From contig CAIUKF010000010.1 in NCBI GenBank assembly GCA_903899655.1, forward strand, positions 1-64,000: a stretch of DNA of 64,000 nt. The letters are read 5' to 3'. The DNA comes from an uncultured bacterium. GTDB taxonomy: Bacteria; Patescibacteriota; Saccharimonadia; Saccharimonadales; Saccharimonadaceae. The position numbers were made by a program, and so were the translations under genes. The notes below the pieces were generated by a model. It saw only the letters and a list, made by a program, of their open reading frames with translations. It was not told the DNA's origin and did not search any database. Positions 8,054 through 16,666 of this stretch are shown here, piece after piece (the stretch's first letter is position 1; every line of letters starts with the position of its first letter).

Positions 8054-9110
8054 TTGCGGCGTTCAACTCTCTTTCATAGCCTTGTAAGTGTTCGATCAAG
8101 TCTTCGATATCACCGTTCATGGCGCCAGGAATGTTGCTACGTGAGTATCCGATGCGGTGGTCGGTAATGCGGTCTTGAGGGAAGTTGTAGGTCCGAATTT
8201 TTTCACTGCGATCGCCTGATCCAATTAGACTGCGACGTTCGGCGGTTTGTTTGGCTTGTTCGGCATCAACCTTTTGTTGCAACAGACGGCTGCGCAAAAC
8301 ACCCATAGCTTTTTCTTTGTTTTTGGTCTGAGATTTTTCATCCTGGTTAATTACGACCATACCACTTGGGATGTGGGTGATTCGAACGGCACTGTCAGTT
8401 GTATTAACAGATTGGCCACCGTGTCCACCTGAACGATAAATATCAATCCGCAGGTCATTAGCGTTGATTTCGATGTCAGCTTCTTCGGCTTCGGGCAAGA
8501 CTGCGACAGTAACGGTGCTGGTGTGAATGCGGCCTTGTGATTCAGTAGTAGGAATACGTTGTACGCGATGAACGCCAGATTCAAATTTGAGTTTTGAATA
8601 TGGAGCGTCGCCTTTGACGCCAAAAATAACTTCTTTCAGACCGCCAGAATCGTTGGCACTTTCGTTGATAAGCTCGGTTTTGAGGGAATGGGTTTCGCAA
8701 TAGCGCAAATACATTCGGTAAAGTTCGGCTGCAAACAAACTGGCTTCGTCGCCACCAGCACCAGCCCGAATTTCGACGATGATGTTTTTTTCGTCATTGG
8801 GGTCTTTGGGCGCCAGCATCGCAAATAAATCTTCTTCTAATTTTTCAAGGCGATTTTTGATATCTTCGACTTCGATGGCTGCTATTTCAGCCAGTTCATC
8901 GTTACCGCTGGCAAGTTCTTTGGCTTCGCCTAGTTGGTTTTCAAGAGTTTGGCGCAAAATTGCTTTTTCCAGAATTTTTTCAAGTTCAGTTAGACGTTTG
9001 TTTTTTGCGGTGTAATTTGGGTCGGTATAAGCTGAAGGAGACGACAAAAATGAAGATAGCTCGGTTTTCTCGAGTTTTAATTCGTCGATGTTGAGTGATA
9101 TTTTTGCCAT
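8040..9110 (-). CDS. prfA: Peptide chain release factor 1
   Basis: The 356-residue protein has the recognition tripeptide region [14 protein letters not shown], where PTT is the PxT anticodon-like motif of RF1 that reads UAA and UAG. The [16 protein letters not shown] segment near residue 230 carries the catalytic GGQ. It belongs with prfB at 30.9 kb, which reads UGA. An AAGGAAA ribosome binding site precedes the ATG. It follows rpmE2 after a terminator, and its end overlaps prmC, which modifies its GGQ. Confidence 0.97.
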   Translation of the reverse strand: MAKISLNIDELKLEKTELSSFLSSPSAYTDPNYTAKNKRLTELEKILEKAILRQTLENQLGEAKELASGNDELAEIAAIEVEDIKNRLEKLEEDLFAMLAPKDPNDEKNIIVEIRAGAGGDEASLFAAELYRMYLRYCETHSLKTELINESANDSGGLKEVIFGVKGDAPYSKLKFESGVHRVQRIPTTESQGRIHTSTVTVAVLPEAEEADIEINANDLRIDIYRSGGHGGQSVNTTDSAVRITHIPSGMVVINQDEKSQTKNKEKAMGVLRSRLLQQKVDAEQAKQTAERRSLIGSGDRSEKIRTYNFPQDRITDHRIGYSRSNIPGAMNGDIEDLIEHLQGYERELNAANASH

Positions 9111-9150
9111 ATTTTCCTTTAGTAATTTAAATCCCTTAATTCATTGTAAC

Positions 9151-9186
9151 AAAAAAGAGGCTATCATGACGATAACCCCTTTTTAA
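9151..9186. terminator. Terminator of rpmE2 (minus strand)
   Basis: AAAAAAGAGG and GGCTATC pair with GATAACC and CCCCTTTTT, giving a hairpin with A/T runs on both sides. It lies just beyond the rpmE2 stop and before the prfA ribosome binding site. Confidence 0.7.
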
Positions 9187-9193
9187 ATAGGCG

Positions 9194-9514
9194 CTACTTT
9201 TCAGTTTTGCTAGCTTTGCGAGTGCTGGCTTTTTTAGCTTTGCTGGCAAGAGCAACTTTGCGAGCTTCGGCAGCTGCAAATTTAGCTTTAAAGCGATCGA
9301 CGCGGCCTTCGGTGTCGATAATCTTTTCTTCACCTGTAAAGAATGGGTGAGAAGCTGATGAGATGTGGACTTTAACGAGCGGATACTCGTTGCCATCTTC
9401 CCATTTAATAGTTTCGGTAGTTTGCGCGGTAGACTGTGTCAAAAACGCAAACCCAGCCACCTCGTCGCTAAATACGACAGGGCGATATTCGGTTGGGTGT
9501 AATTTAGTTTTCAT
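9194..9514 (-). CDS. rpmE2: Large ribosomal subunit protein bL31, type B, with basic tail
   Basis: The product (106 aa) begins [17 protein letters not shown] and includes [23 protein letters not shown], the bL31 core. It lacks the CxxC pairs of zinc-binding L31, so it is the zinc-independent type B. A C-terminal extension of about 25 residues is rich in Lys and Ala, longer than the usual 80-90 residue form. Minus-strand TACAAT (9523-9528) is 8 nt before the ATG, suggesting a leaderless mRNA. Confidence 0.95.
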   Translation of the reverse strand: MKTKLHPTEYRPVVFSDEVAGFAFLTQSTAQTTETIKWEDGNEYPLVKVHISSASHPFFTGEEKIIDTEGRVDRFKAKFAAAEARKVALASKAKKASTRKASKTEK

Positions 9515-9559
9515 ATTGGACTATTGTATCTGTTTTTTACTAAATTGTCAAAGGGTTAG

Positions 9560-9591
9560 TTGGCTAATGGAATTTGGCTATTAGAATATAG
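9560..9591. repeat. R1 dispersed repeat, two diverged units
   Basis: Two 14-nt-type units (GGCTAATGGAATTT, GGCTATTAGAATAT) lie between the rpmE2 promoter and the RNA candidate. Confidence 0.75.
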
Positions 9592-9653
9592 TAAATCAAT
9601 ACCAATCTCAATATTGTTTTTTTGAATAATGACTTGAAAGATATAATATATCT

Positions 9654-9866
9654 TAATGATAAGCTTGGTTTAAAACGGGTGACGTTCGGCGGGGTGAGTA
9701 GTGCAAGTCTGCACTACGCAAGGAAACATTCCGATGCAAACTGTGTTTGCAATCGTGAATTTTCGAGGTCGCGGAACGCGACGTCCCATATAATATTTTA
9801 TGGTAATCCATTTTTATAAATCATGGGCGGACCGGACGGCAGGACCCGTGCCAACGAGCGTAATTA
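9654..9866 (+). ncRNA. Candidate structured RNA upstream of rpsB (unknown class)
   Basis: A TATAAT box (9642-9647) precedes a GC-richer stretch of about 200 nt with no convincing protein. It contains four successive hairpins: GTAGTGCA/TGCACTAC with a 4-nt loop (about 9698-9717), GGAA/TTCC (about 9722), CGAT-GCAAAC/GTTTGC-ATCG (about 9732-9755), and GTCGCG/CGCGAC closed by GAA (about 9768-9782). ACGGGT near 9675 is complementary to ACCCGT near 9844, which could close the whole domain. It ends before the separate rpsB promoter at 9870. I do not see the core motifs of RNase P RNA, tmRNA, SRP RNA or common riboswitches. Confidence 0.6.
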
Positions 9867-9869
9867 CTC

Positions 9870-9898
9870 TTGAATTTTACTACCCAAGGTGTTACGAT
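9870..9898 (+). promoter_or_regulatory. rpsB promoter
   Basis: TTGAAT (9870-9875), a 17-nt spacer and TACGAT (9893-9898) form a good sigma-70 promoter. Transcription would start near 9905, giving a leader of about 85 nt. Confidence 0.8.
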
Positions 9899-9923
9899 AG
9901 TCAAGTAAACAATTTTAATGAAG

Positions 9924-9985
9924 CAGTTTGCGTAGATAACTCCTGGTAATTAATCGGGTACGCAAGCGAAGAAAAAGGAGTTCAA
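9924..9985 (+). promoter_or_regulatory. rpsB mRNA leader with possible ribosome-site sequestration
   Basis: TTGCGTA (about 9928) pairs with TACGCAA (about 9958) to form a stem. AACTCCT in its loop (about 9938-9944) is exactly complementary to AGGAGTT, the rpsB ribosome binding site (about 9977-9983). Pairing would give a pseudoknot or an alternative fold hiding the ribosome binding site, as expected of an autoregulated r-protein leader. Regulation by S2 is inference. Confidence 0.55.
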
Positions 9986-9990
9986 ATATT

Positions 9991-10725
9991 ATGGCAGTAG
10001 ATGTCGATATTAAAGCTTTACTCGAAGCTGGTGTTCATTTCGGACACAAAACGAGCAGTTGGCACCCTAAAATGGCGCCTTATATTCACAGTAAACGCCA
10101 AGACAGTCACATTATTGACTTGGTAAAGACAGTTGAAGGTTTGGAAGTGGCTTTGCCATTTTTGACCAAAGTTGTATCAAGCGGCAAAAAAGTATTATTT
10201 GTTAATACTAAAAAACATACCAAAGATATCGTTCGTGCTACGGCCGAAGCAATTGGTCAGCCATTTGTTACTGATCGTTGGTTGGGTGGAACATTAACAA
10301 ACGTTTCAACCGTTACTCAACAAGTAAAAAAACTAAAAGACCTTGAAAAGCGGATGGCTTCAGGTGACTTGGAAAAACGTTACTCTAAACTAGAAGTTCA
10401 ACGTTACCAAGAAGAAATCGACGATTTGAATATTAAATACGGTGGCGTCAAAGATTTAAGCGGCAAACCAGGTGCATTGTTTGTAGTCGATGTTATCGGC
10501 GACATGAATGCTATCAAAGAAGCTAACACATTGGGGATTCCAGTGGTTGCGATTGTTGATACCAATGCCAATCCAACTTTGGTTGACTACGTTATTCCAG
10601 GCAATGACGATGCTATCAAAGGCGTACAATTAATCCTTGATTATGTACGTGCCGCAATTGCTGAAGGTGCAACTTCAAACAAAACTGTTGAAACAATCGA
10701 AAAAACTGATACAAAGGAGAATTAA
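9991..10725 (+). CDS. rpsB: Small ribosomal subunit protein uS2
   Basis: The 244-residue protein has the S2 hallmarks: LLEAGVHFGHKTSSWHPKM near the start, TDRWLGGTLTN near residue 90, and the late ALFVVDVIGDMNAIKEANTLGIPVVAIVDTN block. It binds the 30S head-body junction. AAAGGAG precedes the ATG. It forms the usual rpsB-tsf operon with a 3-nt gap. Confidence 0.97.
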   Translation: MAVDVDIKALLEAGVHFGHKTSSWHPKMAPYIHSKRQDSHIIDLVKTVEGLEVALPFLTKVVSSGKKVLFVNTKKHTKDIVRATAEAIGQPFVTDRWLGGTLTNVSTVTQQVKKLKDLEKRMASGDLEKRYSKLEVQRYQEEIDDLNIKYGGVKDLSGKPGALFVVDVIGDMNAIKEANTLGIPVVAIVDTNANPTLVDYVIPGNDDAIKGVQLILDYVRAAIAEGATSNKTVETIEKTDTKEN

Positions 10726-10728
10726 GCG

Positions 10729-11325
10729 ATGGGCGTATCGATCGAAGATATCAAAAAATTAAAAGAGTTAAGCGGTATTGGTTTGACTGATGCTAAGACG
10801 GCATTAGTTGAAGCTGGTGGTGATTTTGATAAAGCCCTAGAAGTACTCCGTAAAAAGGGTGTTACCAAAGCCGAGAAAAAAGGCGACCGTGAAGCTCGCG
10901 AAGGCCTAATTGACAGCTATGTCCATGGTGGACGTATTGGCGTAATCGTCGAAGTTAACTGTGAGACTGATTTTGTGGCCCGCACTGATGGTTTTAAATC
11001 TTTTGCGCACGAAATTGCTTTGCAAATTGCATCGATGTCACCAATTTATGTCAGCGAAGCTGATATCCCTGCCGAAGAATTAGAGCGTGTTCGTAATGAA
11101 TCAAAAGAGCGCGTGATTGCTGAAGGCAAGCCATCTGCAATGATCGACAAGATTGTCGAAGGACAGGTTAAAAAGCACTTTGCTGAAAAAGTTTTGATGC
11201 AACAAGAATACATCAAAAACGACAAGCAAACTGTTGCAGATTTTGTGAAAGAAAACATTGCTAAAACCGGCGAGAATCTAATCGTTCGTCAATTTAAACG
11301 CATTGAATTAGGCGTTAACGACTAG
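10729..11325 (+). CDS. tsf: Elongation factor Ts, short form
   Basis: The 198-residue protein starts with the UBA-like N-terminal domain (IEDIKKLKELSGIGLTDAK), followed by the core EVNCETDFVARTDGFK, the TDFV motif that contacts EF-Tu. It is a short EF-Ts with a single core subdomain, compared with about 280 residues in E. coli. It exchanges GDP on EF-Tu. The ribosome binding site AAAGGAG is in the end of rpsB. A strong terminator follows. Confidence 0.96.
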   Translation: MGVSIEDIKKLKELSGIGLTDAKTALVEAGGDFDKALEVLRKKGVTKAEKKGDREAREGLIDSYVHGGRIGVIVEVNCETDFVARTDGFKSFAHEIALQIASMSPIYVSEADIPAEELERVRNESKERVIAEGKPSAMIDKIVEGQVKKHFAEKVLMQQEYIKNDKQTVADFVKENIAKTGENLIVRQFKRIELGVND

Positions 11326-11343
11326 AAATTCAGGTTGATATTG

Positions 11344-11374
11344 AATGACCACGTAGAAATTACGTGGTCATTTT
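11344..11374 (+). terminator. Terminator of the rpsB-tsf operon
   Basis: A 12-bp stem AATGACCACGTA (11344-11355) pairs with 11361-11372 around GAAAT, followed by TT. The frr -10 box TACAAT (11377-11382) begins immediately after it. Confidence 0.92.
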
Positions 11375-11391
11375 GTTACAATGAATATATT

Positions 11392-11946
11392 ATGTTTGAC
11401 ACGAAACCATATGAGAGCAGATTCGAGACAGCTATTAATCACTATTCAGAAGAACTGAAAAAAGTTCGTACTGGTCGAGCGCATCCAGGTCAACTGGAAG
11501 GTATAAAGGTCGAGGTTTATGGAAGTTTGATGCCATTAAATCAGGTGGCTAATATTACGGCGCCCGAAGCGCAATTATTACAGATTACGCCATTTGATCC
11601 AAGCAATATTACAGCAATAAGCGCAGCGATTCGTAATGATCAAAGCCTGGGCTTTAACCCAAGTGATGATGGACGCGTAATTCGTGTACCAGTGCCACCG
11701 CTAACTGAAGAACGTCGCAAATTGCTAGTAAAACAGACTAGCGAAAAAGTCGAAGAGGCGAAAATTGCGCTTCGCAACATTCGACAAGATGCCTTAAAAG
11801 AAGCTAAGCGCAAAAAAGAGGCTAAAGAATTGTCTGAAGATGACGTTAAGCGCGTCGAAAAGACGATTGATAGTATTATGACGAATGAGAATGCTAAAGT
11901 TGATGAATTATTTAGGGCAAAAGAGAAAGATATTCTGACAATTTAA
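11392..11946 (+). CDS. frr: Ribosome recycling factor
   Basis: I start at ATG 11392 (MFDTKPYESRF, 184 aa), not at the longer frame from 11335, because that extension runs through the tsf terminator and TACAAT at 11377-11382 sits 9 nt before 11392. RRF features are KVRTGRAHPG and LNQVANITAPEAQLLQITPFDPSNI near the start, then RVPVPPLTEERR, and a C-terminal helical region. It splits post-termination ribosomes with EF-G. Its stop overlaps the uppS start (TAATG). Confidence 0.95.
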   Translation: MFDTKPYESRFETAINHYSEELKKVRTGRAHPGQLEGIKVEVYGSLMPLNQVANITAPEAQLLQITPFDPSNITAISAAIRNDQSLGFNPSDDGRVIRVPVPPLTEERRKLLVKQTSEKVEEAKIALRNIRQDALKEAKRKKEAKELSEDDVKRVEKTIDSIMTNENAKVDELFRAKEKDILTI

Positions 11947-12641
11947 TGACTGAAGTTAATAACATTCCCCGGCATATTGGCTATATTGTTGACGGTAATC
12001 GTCGCTGGGCTAAAAAACATGGACTACCAAGCTATGAAGGCCATTTGGCAGGCTATAATACCGTCCAAGATATTGTGACGGCAACTTTTGAGGCTGGCGT
12101 AAAATATATTTCGCTTTATATATTCAGTACCGAAAACTGGAAACGCAGCGAAGATGAAGTCAGTCGAATTATGGGCATGTTGATAAAGTCGTTAACGTCC
12201 GATTTACCGATTTTCGAGAAAAACAATATCAAATTAGTTATCTTAGGATCTCGCGAAGGTCTTAGTGACCGTATTATCAAAGAGATAGATAATGCCGAGG
12301 CCGTAACTGCAAAAAATACATCCGGTACATTGGCAGTTTGCTTTAATTACGGCGGTCAGCTTGAAATTGTCGATGCGGTTAAAAAAATTATTCAATCTGG
12401 TGCGTCTGCCGATGAAATTACTCCAGAACTAATTGGGGAAAATATATATTTGCCAGAAATACCACCGATTGATTTAGTTGTACGTACTAGTGGTGAACAG
12501 CGTTTGTCTAATTTTATGTTGTGGCGCGTGGCATACAGCGAAATTATGTTTATTGATAAGCTGTGGCCAGATCTAACCAAAGATGATGTGACGGATATTT
12601 TGACAGAATTTAATCGACGCTCAAGGCGCTTTGGAGGCTAA
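11946..12641 (+). CDS. uppS: Isoprenyl transferase (undecaprenyl diphosphate synthase type)
   Basis: The 231-residue protein has HIGYIVDGNRRWAKKHG (the catalytic Asp and Asn-Arg block, usually MDGNGRWA), GHLAGYN, YIFSTENWKRS, and the IDLVVRTSGEQRLSNFMLW block. It condenses IPP units to make the C55 lipid carrier for peptidoglycan. The frr-uppS-rseP order is widespread among bacteria. It overlaps the frr stop by 1 nt and abuts rseP without a gap; a GGAGG near its end is the rseP ribosome binding site. Confidence 0.95.
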   Translation: MTEVNNIPRHIGYIVDGNRRWAKKHGLPSYEGHLAGYNTVQDIVTATFEAGVKYISLYIFSTENWKRSEDEVSRIMGMLIKSLTSDLPIFEKNNIKLVILGSREGLSDRIIKEIDNAEAVTAKNTSGTLAVCFNYGGQLEIVDAVKKIIQSGASADEITPELIGENIYLPEIPPIDLVVRTSGEQRLSNFMLWRVAYSEIMFIDKLWPDLTKDDVTDILTEFNRRSRRFGG

Positions 12642-13781
12642 ATGGGGGTAATACTTGGTGTTATTATTGGGCTTTTAATACTAGTATTTTTGGTTGTGGC
12701 TCATGAACTAGGGCATGCTGTTATTGCTCGTCGTAATGGCGTGGTAGTAAAAGAATTTGGTATTGGTATGCCACCACGTGCATGGAAGAAAAAGTTAAAA
12801 AATGGTGTACTACTCACTTTAAACTGGTTGCCACTAGGCGGTTTTGTTAGCCTAAAAGGTGAGTACGATGCGGCTGATAAGCCAGGTGATTATGGTGCAG
12901 CGACATTTTGGCAAAAAACACGCATATTATTTGCCGGGGTAGTGGCTAACTGGATAGTAGCCGCCGTGTTGTTATCAATTTTGGCGGTCACTGGTTTACC
13001 AAAAGTTTTATCAGATCAATTTACAGTTGCTGGTGATACGACGATTGTTAATCAACCAGTTATGATTGCAGGTTTGACGTCTGGTCATGCGGCTGAAAAA
13101 GCCGGTATTAAAACAGGTGATACAATAATTCGATTTGCTGACCAAGAAGTATTGACGGTTGATCGAATGATTGAATTGTCGCAGCAAAATAAAGGTAAAA
13201 CAATCGATGTGATTTATAATCGGGCTGGCGTCGAGCATAATATCAAAGTCGCACTGGGCGATAGTTCGGAAGGTGGCTATTTTGGAGCTAGCTTGGGTCA
13301 ACGTGATTTAATCAAAGCGACTTGGTCGGCACCGATTGTTGGTGTTGCGACGACAGCTCAATTTACATGGCTGACGTTAACAAGTTTGGGTGATATGGTC
13401 AGTAATCTAGCGAGCGGACTGGTGTTACAACTTAACCCTGATTCTAGTGTCAGACAACAGGCGTCAGCTGATTTAAAGTCGGTCGGTGATGGTGTATCTG
13501 GTCCGGTTGGAATACTGGGGACTATTTTTCCAGCTGCTCAGCAGGCGGGCTTGACTCAATTAGTATTTTTGACGGCAATTATTTCGTTATCACTTGCCGT
13601 GATGAACGTGTTACCGATTCCAGCACTGGATGGGGGCAGGTGGTTTACGATTGTAGCCTTTAAATTATTCAAGAAAAAACTAACAAAAAAACGCGAAGAG
13701 AAAATTCAAACCATTGGTTTTTCAATCTTAATGGGGCTAACTTTGTTGGTCACAATTGTCGATGTTTCCAAACTTTTCTAA
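12642..13781 (+). CDS. rseP: RseP/RIP-type M50 intramembrane metalloprotease with PDZ domain
   Basis: The 379-residue polytopic protein has HELGH at residues 21-25 in the first membrane helix, a PDZ domain in the middle (AGLTSGHAAEKAGIKTGDTIIRF), and the second zinc site MNVLPIPALDGGRW near residue 325. Site-2 proteases cut within membranes, for example anti-sigma factors or remnant signal peptides; no anti-sigma factor is in this window. It is translated from uppS with no gap. The next gene starts inside its last codons. Confidence 0.94.
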   Translation: MGVILGVIIGLLILVFLVVAHELGHAVIARRNGVVVKEFGIGMPPRAWKKKLKNGVLLTLNWLPLGGFVSLKGEYDAADKPGDYGAATFWQKTRILFAGVVANWIVAAVLLSILAVTGLPKVLSDQFTVAGDTTIVNQPVMIAGLTSGHAAEKAGIKTGDTIIRFADQEVLTVDRMIELSQQNKGKTIDVIYNRAGVEHNIKVALGDSSEGGYFGASLGQRDLIKATWSAPIVGVATTAQFTWLTLTSLGDMVSNLASGLVLQLNPDSSVRQQASADLKSVGDGVSGPVGILGTIFPAAQQAGLTQLVFLTAIISLSLAVMNVLPIPALDGGRWFTIVAFKLFKKKLTKKREEKIQTIGFSILMGLTLLVTIVDVSKLF

Positions 13782-14493
13782 ATTGCCAAAACTAGCATTG
13801 GCAATATTATTGCCAATTTGGGTATTTGTAAGCTTCATTGCGGCGCAACTTATTATCGAAGCCGTTGTATGGATATTAGTAAAATTAGGAGCACCACTAT
13901 CGTCAGTTAATCAAACGGTTTTAAGCGCTATTATTGCGGCTGTTTTGTATATTATCACCTTAATTATCGTGATTGGTGGTCCGTTGTTGACGCAAAAGAA
14001 GGCAACTAGCCTAAAGGAAGTGGGTTTAACAAACCTACCAACGTGGACTGATATTTTTATGGCACCAGCTGGGTTTGTTATTTATTTTATACTGTCATCT
14101 GGTTTGATTTACGTAGTAACGCAAATTGTTCCAGGATTTGATGCAACCCAAACTCAAGACACTGGCTTTGGACATGTTAGTCAAAACTATGAATTAATGC
14201 TAGCCTTCATTACATTGGTTGTTATCGCGCCAGTTGCCGAAGAGGTGTTATTTCGAGGTTATTTGTACGGAAAACTAAAAAAGTATGTGCCGGTTTGGGC
14301 TGCTATATTAATAACAAGTGCCTTATTTGGACTAATTCATGGTACGTGGAATGTAGCCGTCGATACTTTTGCGCTGAGTATAATTTTGTGTTTGTTGCGA
14401 GAATCAACTGGTGGAATTTGGGCGTCAATTTTGTTGCACATGATAAAAAACGGCATTGCATTCTATTTTTTGTTTATTGTCGGTTTACGCTAA
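13762..14493 (+). CDS. CPBP family intramembrane metalloprotease
   Basis: I use ATG 13762 rather than TTG 13756; both overlap rseP by about 20 nt. The protein (243 aa) has about eight membrane segments and the ABI/CPBP motifs: PVAEEVLFRGYLYGKL (motif 1, EExxxR) near residue 160, FGLIHGTWN (motif 2, FxxxH), and SILLHMIKNGIAF near the end. The family includes CAAX-type proteases and bacteriocin-immunity proteins. Its pairing with rseP in one operon gives two intramembrane proteases together; the substrate is unknown. The end overlaps proS by 4 nt, convergently. Confidence 0.88.
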   Translation: MFPNFSKLPKLALAILLPIWVFVSFIAAQLIIEAVVWILVKLGAPLSSVNQTVLSAIIAAVLYIITLIIVIGGPLLTQKKATSLKEVGLTNLPTWTDIFMAPAGFVIYFILSSGLIYVVTQIVPGFDATQTQDTGFGHVSQNYELMLAFITLVVIAPVAEEVLFRGYLYGKLKKYVPVWAAILITSALFGLIHGTWNVAVDTFALSIILCLLRESTGGIWASILLHMIKNGIAFYFLFIVGLR

Positions 14494-15917
14494 TAACTTT
14501 GAGCGAATATCCACTCAGTTGACGAAGGTTCGCCAGTTAGGAAGTCTTTGCCGACTTTTTCATGGTGATCAATAATCATACAACGGCTAGAAGCAGTTGT
14601 CTCTTTTTTGATTTTTTCTTCTATCTCGGAATTATCATTCCAAAAGACTTTTACGAAACCTTTATGAGTAGAAATAATTGACTTAAATTCGTCGTAATTT
14701 GTGGCCGTACGGGTGTTTTCAGCCAAGTTTCTTGAGCTATTTGCTAACATGGCGGTTTGGATGTCATCAAGCCATTTAGTGGTTTCATTTAAGCTGGTTT
14801 CAATTGAGATTTCTCGCTCTTCTTTGTTGAAACGGGCTTTCGCTGTGACTTTTTTATTTTCAACTTCTCGAGCGCCAATTTTATAAATAATAGGGATGCC
14901 TTTGACTTCCCATTTATTCAGCTTAAACCCAAATCGTTCATCATCACGTGTATCAATCTCGGTTGTTATATTGCCATTCTCCAGAATGGTTTTGAGTTCG
15001 TTAGCGAATCTCATTTCGTCATCAGACATATTAACAGTAACGATGACTACTTGAATTGGTGCTAATTTTGGTGGCAAAACTAATCCATCATCATCACCGT
15101 GTGTCAAAATTAGTCCGCCGATAGAACGAGTAGACAATCCCCAGCTGGTTTGCCAGGCAAATTCATCAGCGCCATCTTTGGTTTGGAATGAAATATTAAA
15201 TGGTTTGCTAAAATTTTGTCCCAAATTGTGTGAAGTAGCAGCTTGTAATGCTTTGCCACTTGGCATTAACGCTTCGAAGGTCATAGTTTCATCGGCGCCA
15301 GAAAAGCGCTCAGCCTTTGATTTATTACCGATGCAACCGTCGATTGCAAAGTAATTATTATATATATTTTTATACATATCCATGGCCCATTTTTGGGTTT
15401 CAAGGGCTTCATTTAAAGTAGCGTGGGCAGTGTGGCCTTCTTGCCATAAAAATTCGCTAGTGCGCAGGAAGGGTGTAGTACGTTTTTCCCAGCGAACGAC
15501 GTTATTCCATTGATTCATCATGATTGGCAAGTCGCGCCAAGATTGAACCCAATTTGCGTATGCATTATACATAATTGTTTCGCTGGTTGGTCTGACGACC
15601 AATGGTTCCTCTAGCTTTTCATTGCCGGCGATTGTAACGACGGCCAATTCAGGGGAGAAGCCTTCAATGTGGCTAGCTTCTTTTTCTAGTAAGCTCATTG
15701 GGATTAGTAGTGGAAAATATGAATTTCCGACGCCTTTTTGCTTGATGATAGGATTCATGGCGTTTTGGATATTTTCCCAGATGGCGTATCCGTAAGGTTT
15801 GATAATGATTGACCCTTTTGATGGACCATAATCAGCTAAGTCAGCTAATTTGATGATAGTAGTGTACCATTCAGCTGGAAAATCTTTTTTCGATGGTAGG
15901 AGTTTTTTCTTTGTCAT
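14490..15917 (-). CDS. proS: Prolyl-tRNA synthetase, type 3 (archaeal/eukaryotic-like)
   Basis: The 475-residue protein lacks the inserted editing domain of long bacterial ProRS and matches the roughly 480-residue type 3 form. Class II motifs visible are VVRPTSETIMYNAYANWVQSWRDLP (motif 2 start), RWEKRTTPFLRTSEFLWQEGHTAH (motif 2), and the GLSTRSIGGLILTHGDDDGLVLPP motif 3 region. The anticodon domain follows and the C-terminus ends in Tyr (AQSY), as typical of this type. Minus-strand TATAAT (15927-15932) lies 9 nt before the ATG, suggesting a leaderless mRNA. Confidence 0.95.
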   Translation of the reverse strand: MTKKKLLPSKKDFPAEWYTTIIKLADLADYGPSKGSIIIKPYGYAIWENIQNAMNPIIKQKGVGNSYFPLLIPMSLLEKEASHIEGFSPELAVVTIAGNEKLEEPLVVRPTSETIMYNAYANWVQSWRDLPIMMNQWNNVVRWEKRTTPFLRTSEFLWQEGHTAHATLNEALETQKWAMDMYKNIYNNYFAIDGCIGNKSKAERFSGADETMTFEALMPSGKALQAATSHNLGQNFSKPFNISFQTKDGADEFAWQTSWGLSTRSIGGLILTHGDDDGLVLPPKLAPIQVVIVTVNMSDDEMRFANELKTILENGNITTEIDTRDDERFGFKLNKWEVKGIPIIYKIGAREVENKKVTAKARFNKEEREISIETSLNETTKWLDDIQTAMLANSSRNLAENTRTATNYDEFKSIISTHKGFVKVFWNDNSEIEEKIKKETTASSRCMIIDHHEKVGKDFLTGEPSSTEWIFAQSY

Positions 15918-16003
15918 AATAAGATGATTATAACAGTTTAATGTGTAGCAACCAACTGCAGTGATGCGATTTATAGCTTTCTGCTTGATCTGCTCTCAGC
16001 TCC

Positions 16004-16048
16004 TGTGTGGTCGGGATTAGGGACTGGGAAATGGGAAATAGGAAATAG
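16004..16048 (+). repeat. R2 dispersed repeat, copy 1
   Basis: A 45-nt sequence containing GGTCGGGATT and then GGGAAATGGGAAATAGGAAA (three near-tandem GGGAAAT units). A very similar copy lies at 30634-30678. It sits in the 280-nt spacer between divergent proS and greA. Confidence 0.8.
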
Positions 16049-16072
16049 TATTTAAGTCTCGTAAATTGCATA

Positions 16073-16101
16073 TTGACACATAATCAACTGCTTGCTAAAC
16101 T
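16073..16101 (+). promoter_or_regulatory. greA promoter
   Basis: TTGACA (16073-16078), a 17-nt spacer and TAAACT (16096-16101). The leader of about 90 nt contains a perfect 16-bp palindrome ACGCTATATATAGCGT (16133-16148), and GAGG lies before the greA ATG. Confidence 0.75.
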
Positions 16102-16198
16102 AAGCTGACTATAAAAGGTACTAGGTGAAATTACGCTATATATAGCGTATCTTTACTTTCAAAAGACACTTTTTATATTGAAAAGAGGAATTTAATTT

Positions 16199-16654
16199 AT
16201 GAAAAAACAATATCAAATCACCATCGAAGGCCAAAAAGAACTCAGTTTAGAACTGACGACTTTAATTGGCCGCCGCAGCGAAGTTGCTGCCAAGATTGCT
16301 GAAGCGCGTGAATTTGGTGATTTAAGTGAAAACGCTGAATATGATGTTGCCCGCGAAGAGCAAGGTTTGGTTGAAACTAGAATTGCTGAAATTGAAGATA
16401 TTTTGCAAAATTCTGAAATTATTAAAGGTGGCAGTAAATCAAAAGTCACCTTAGGTAGCCAAGTTGAATTGAAACTTGGTAAAAAACAATTTGTTTACTC
16501 AATTGTTGGACCTGTCGAAGCTGATCCACTGGCTGGCAAAATCAGCAACGAATCACCAATCGGTATAGCATTATTTGGAAAAAAAGTTGGCGACAGTGCC
16601 ACCATTGTTACTCCAAAAGGCGAGGTTACTTACGAAATTGCCAATATTGGCTAG
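16199..16654 (+). CDS. greA: Transcription elongation factor GreA
   Basis: The 151-residue protein has the GreA N-terminal coiled coil, including EAREFGDLSENAEYDVAREEQ with the acidic tip residues that stimulate RNA polymerase transcript cleavage. The C-terminal FKBP-like domain includes ISNESPIGIALFGKKVGD. Its length is typical (about 158). It rescues backtracked RNA polymerase. It is monocistronic, with its own consensus promoter and a ribosome binding site. Confidence 0.96.
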   Translation: MKKQYQITIEGQKELSLELTTLIGRRSEVAAKIAEAREFGDLSENAEYDVAREEQGLVETRIAEIEDILQNSEIIKGGSKSKVTLGSQVELKLGKKQFVYSIVGPVEADPLAGKISNESPIGIALFGKKVGDSATIVTPKGEVTYEIANIG

Positions 16655-16666
16655 AGTTTGACTAAG

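Noticed and set aside
9622-9819. A 65-codon open frame upstream of rpsB
   Set aside because: It runs through four strong hairpins of the RNA candidate, has no ribosome binding site and an atypical Cys/His/Arg-rich composition.
9654-9866. RNase P RNA, tmRNA or SRP RNA as identity of the RNA candidate
   Set aside because: The conserved cores I know (GAGGAAAGTCC, a tRNA-like end with GGTTCGA, the GGAAGGAAGCAGC-type SRP loop) are not visible.
11335-11391. An upstream start for ribosome recycling factor
   Set aside because: The extension covers the tsf terminator hairpin and the frr -10 box; family homology begins at 11392.
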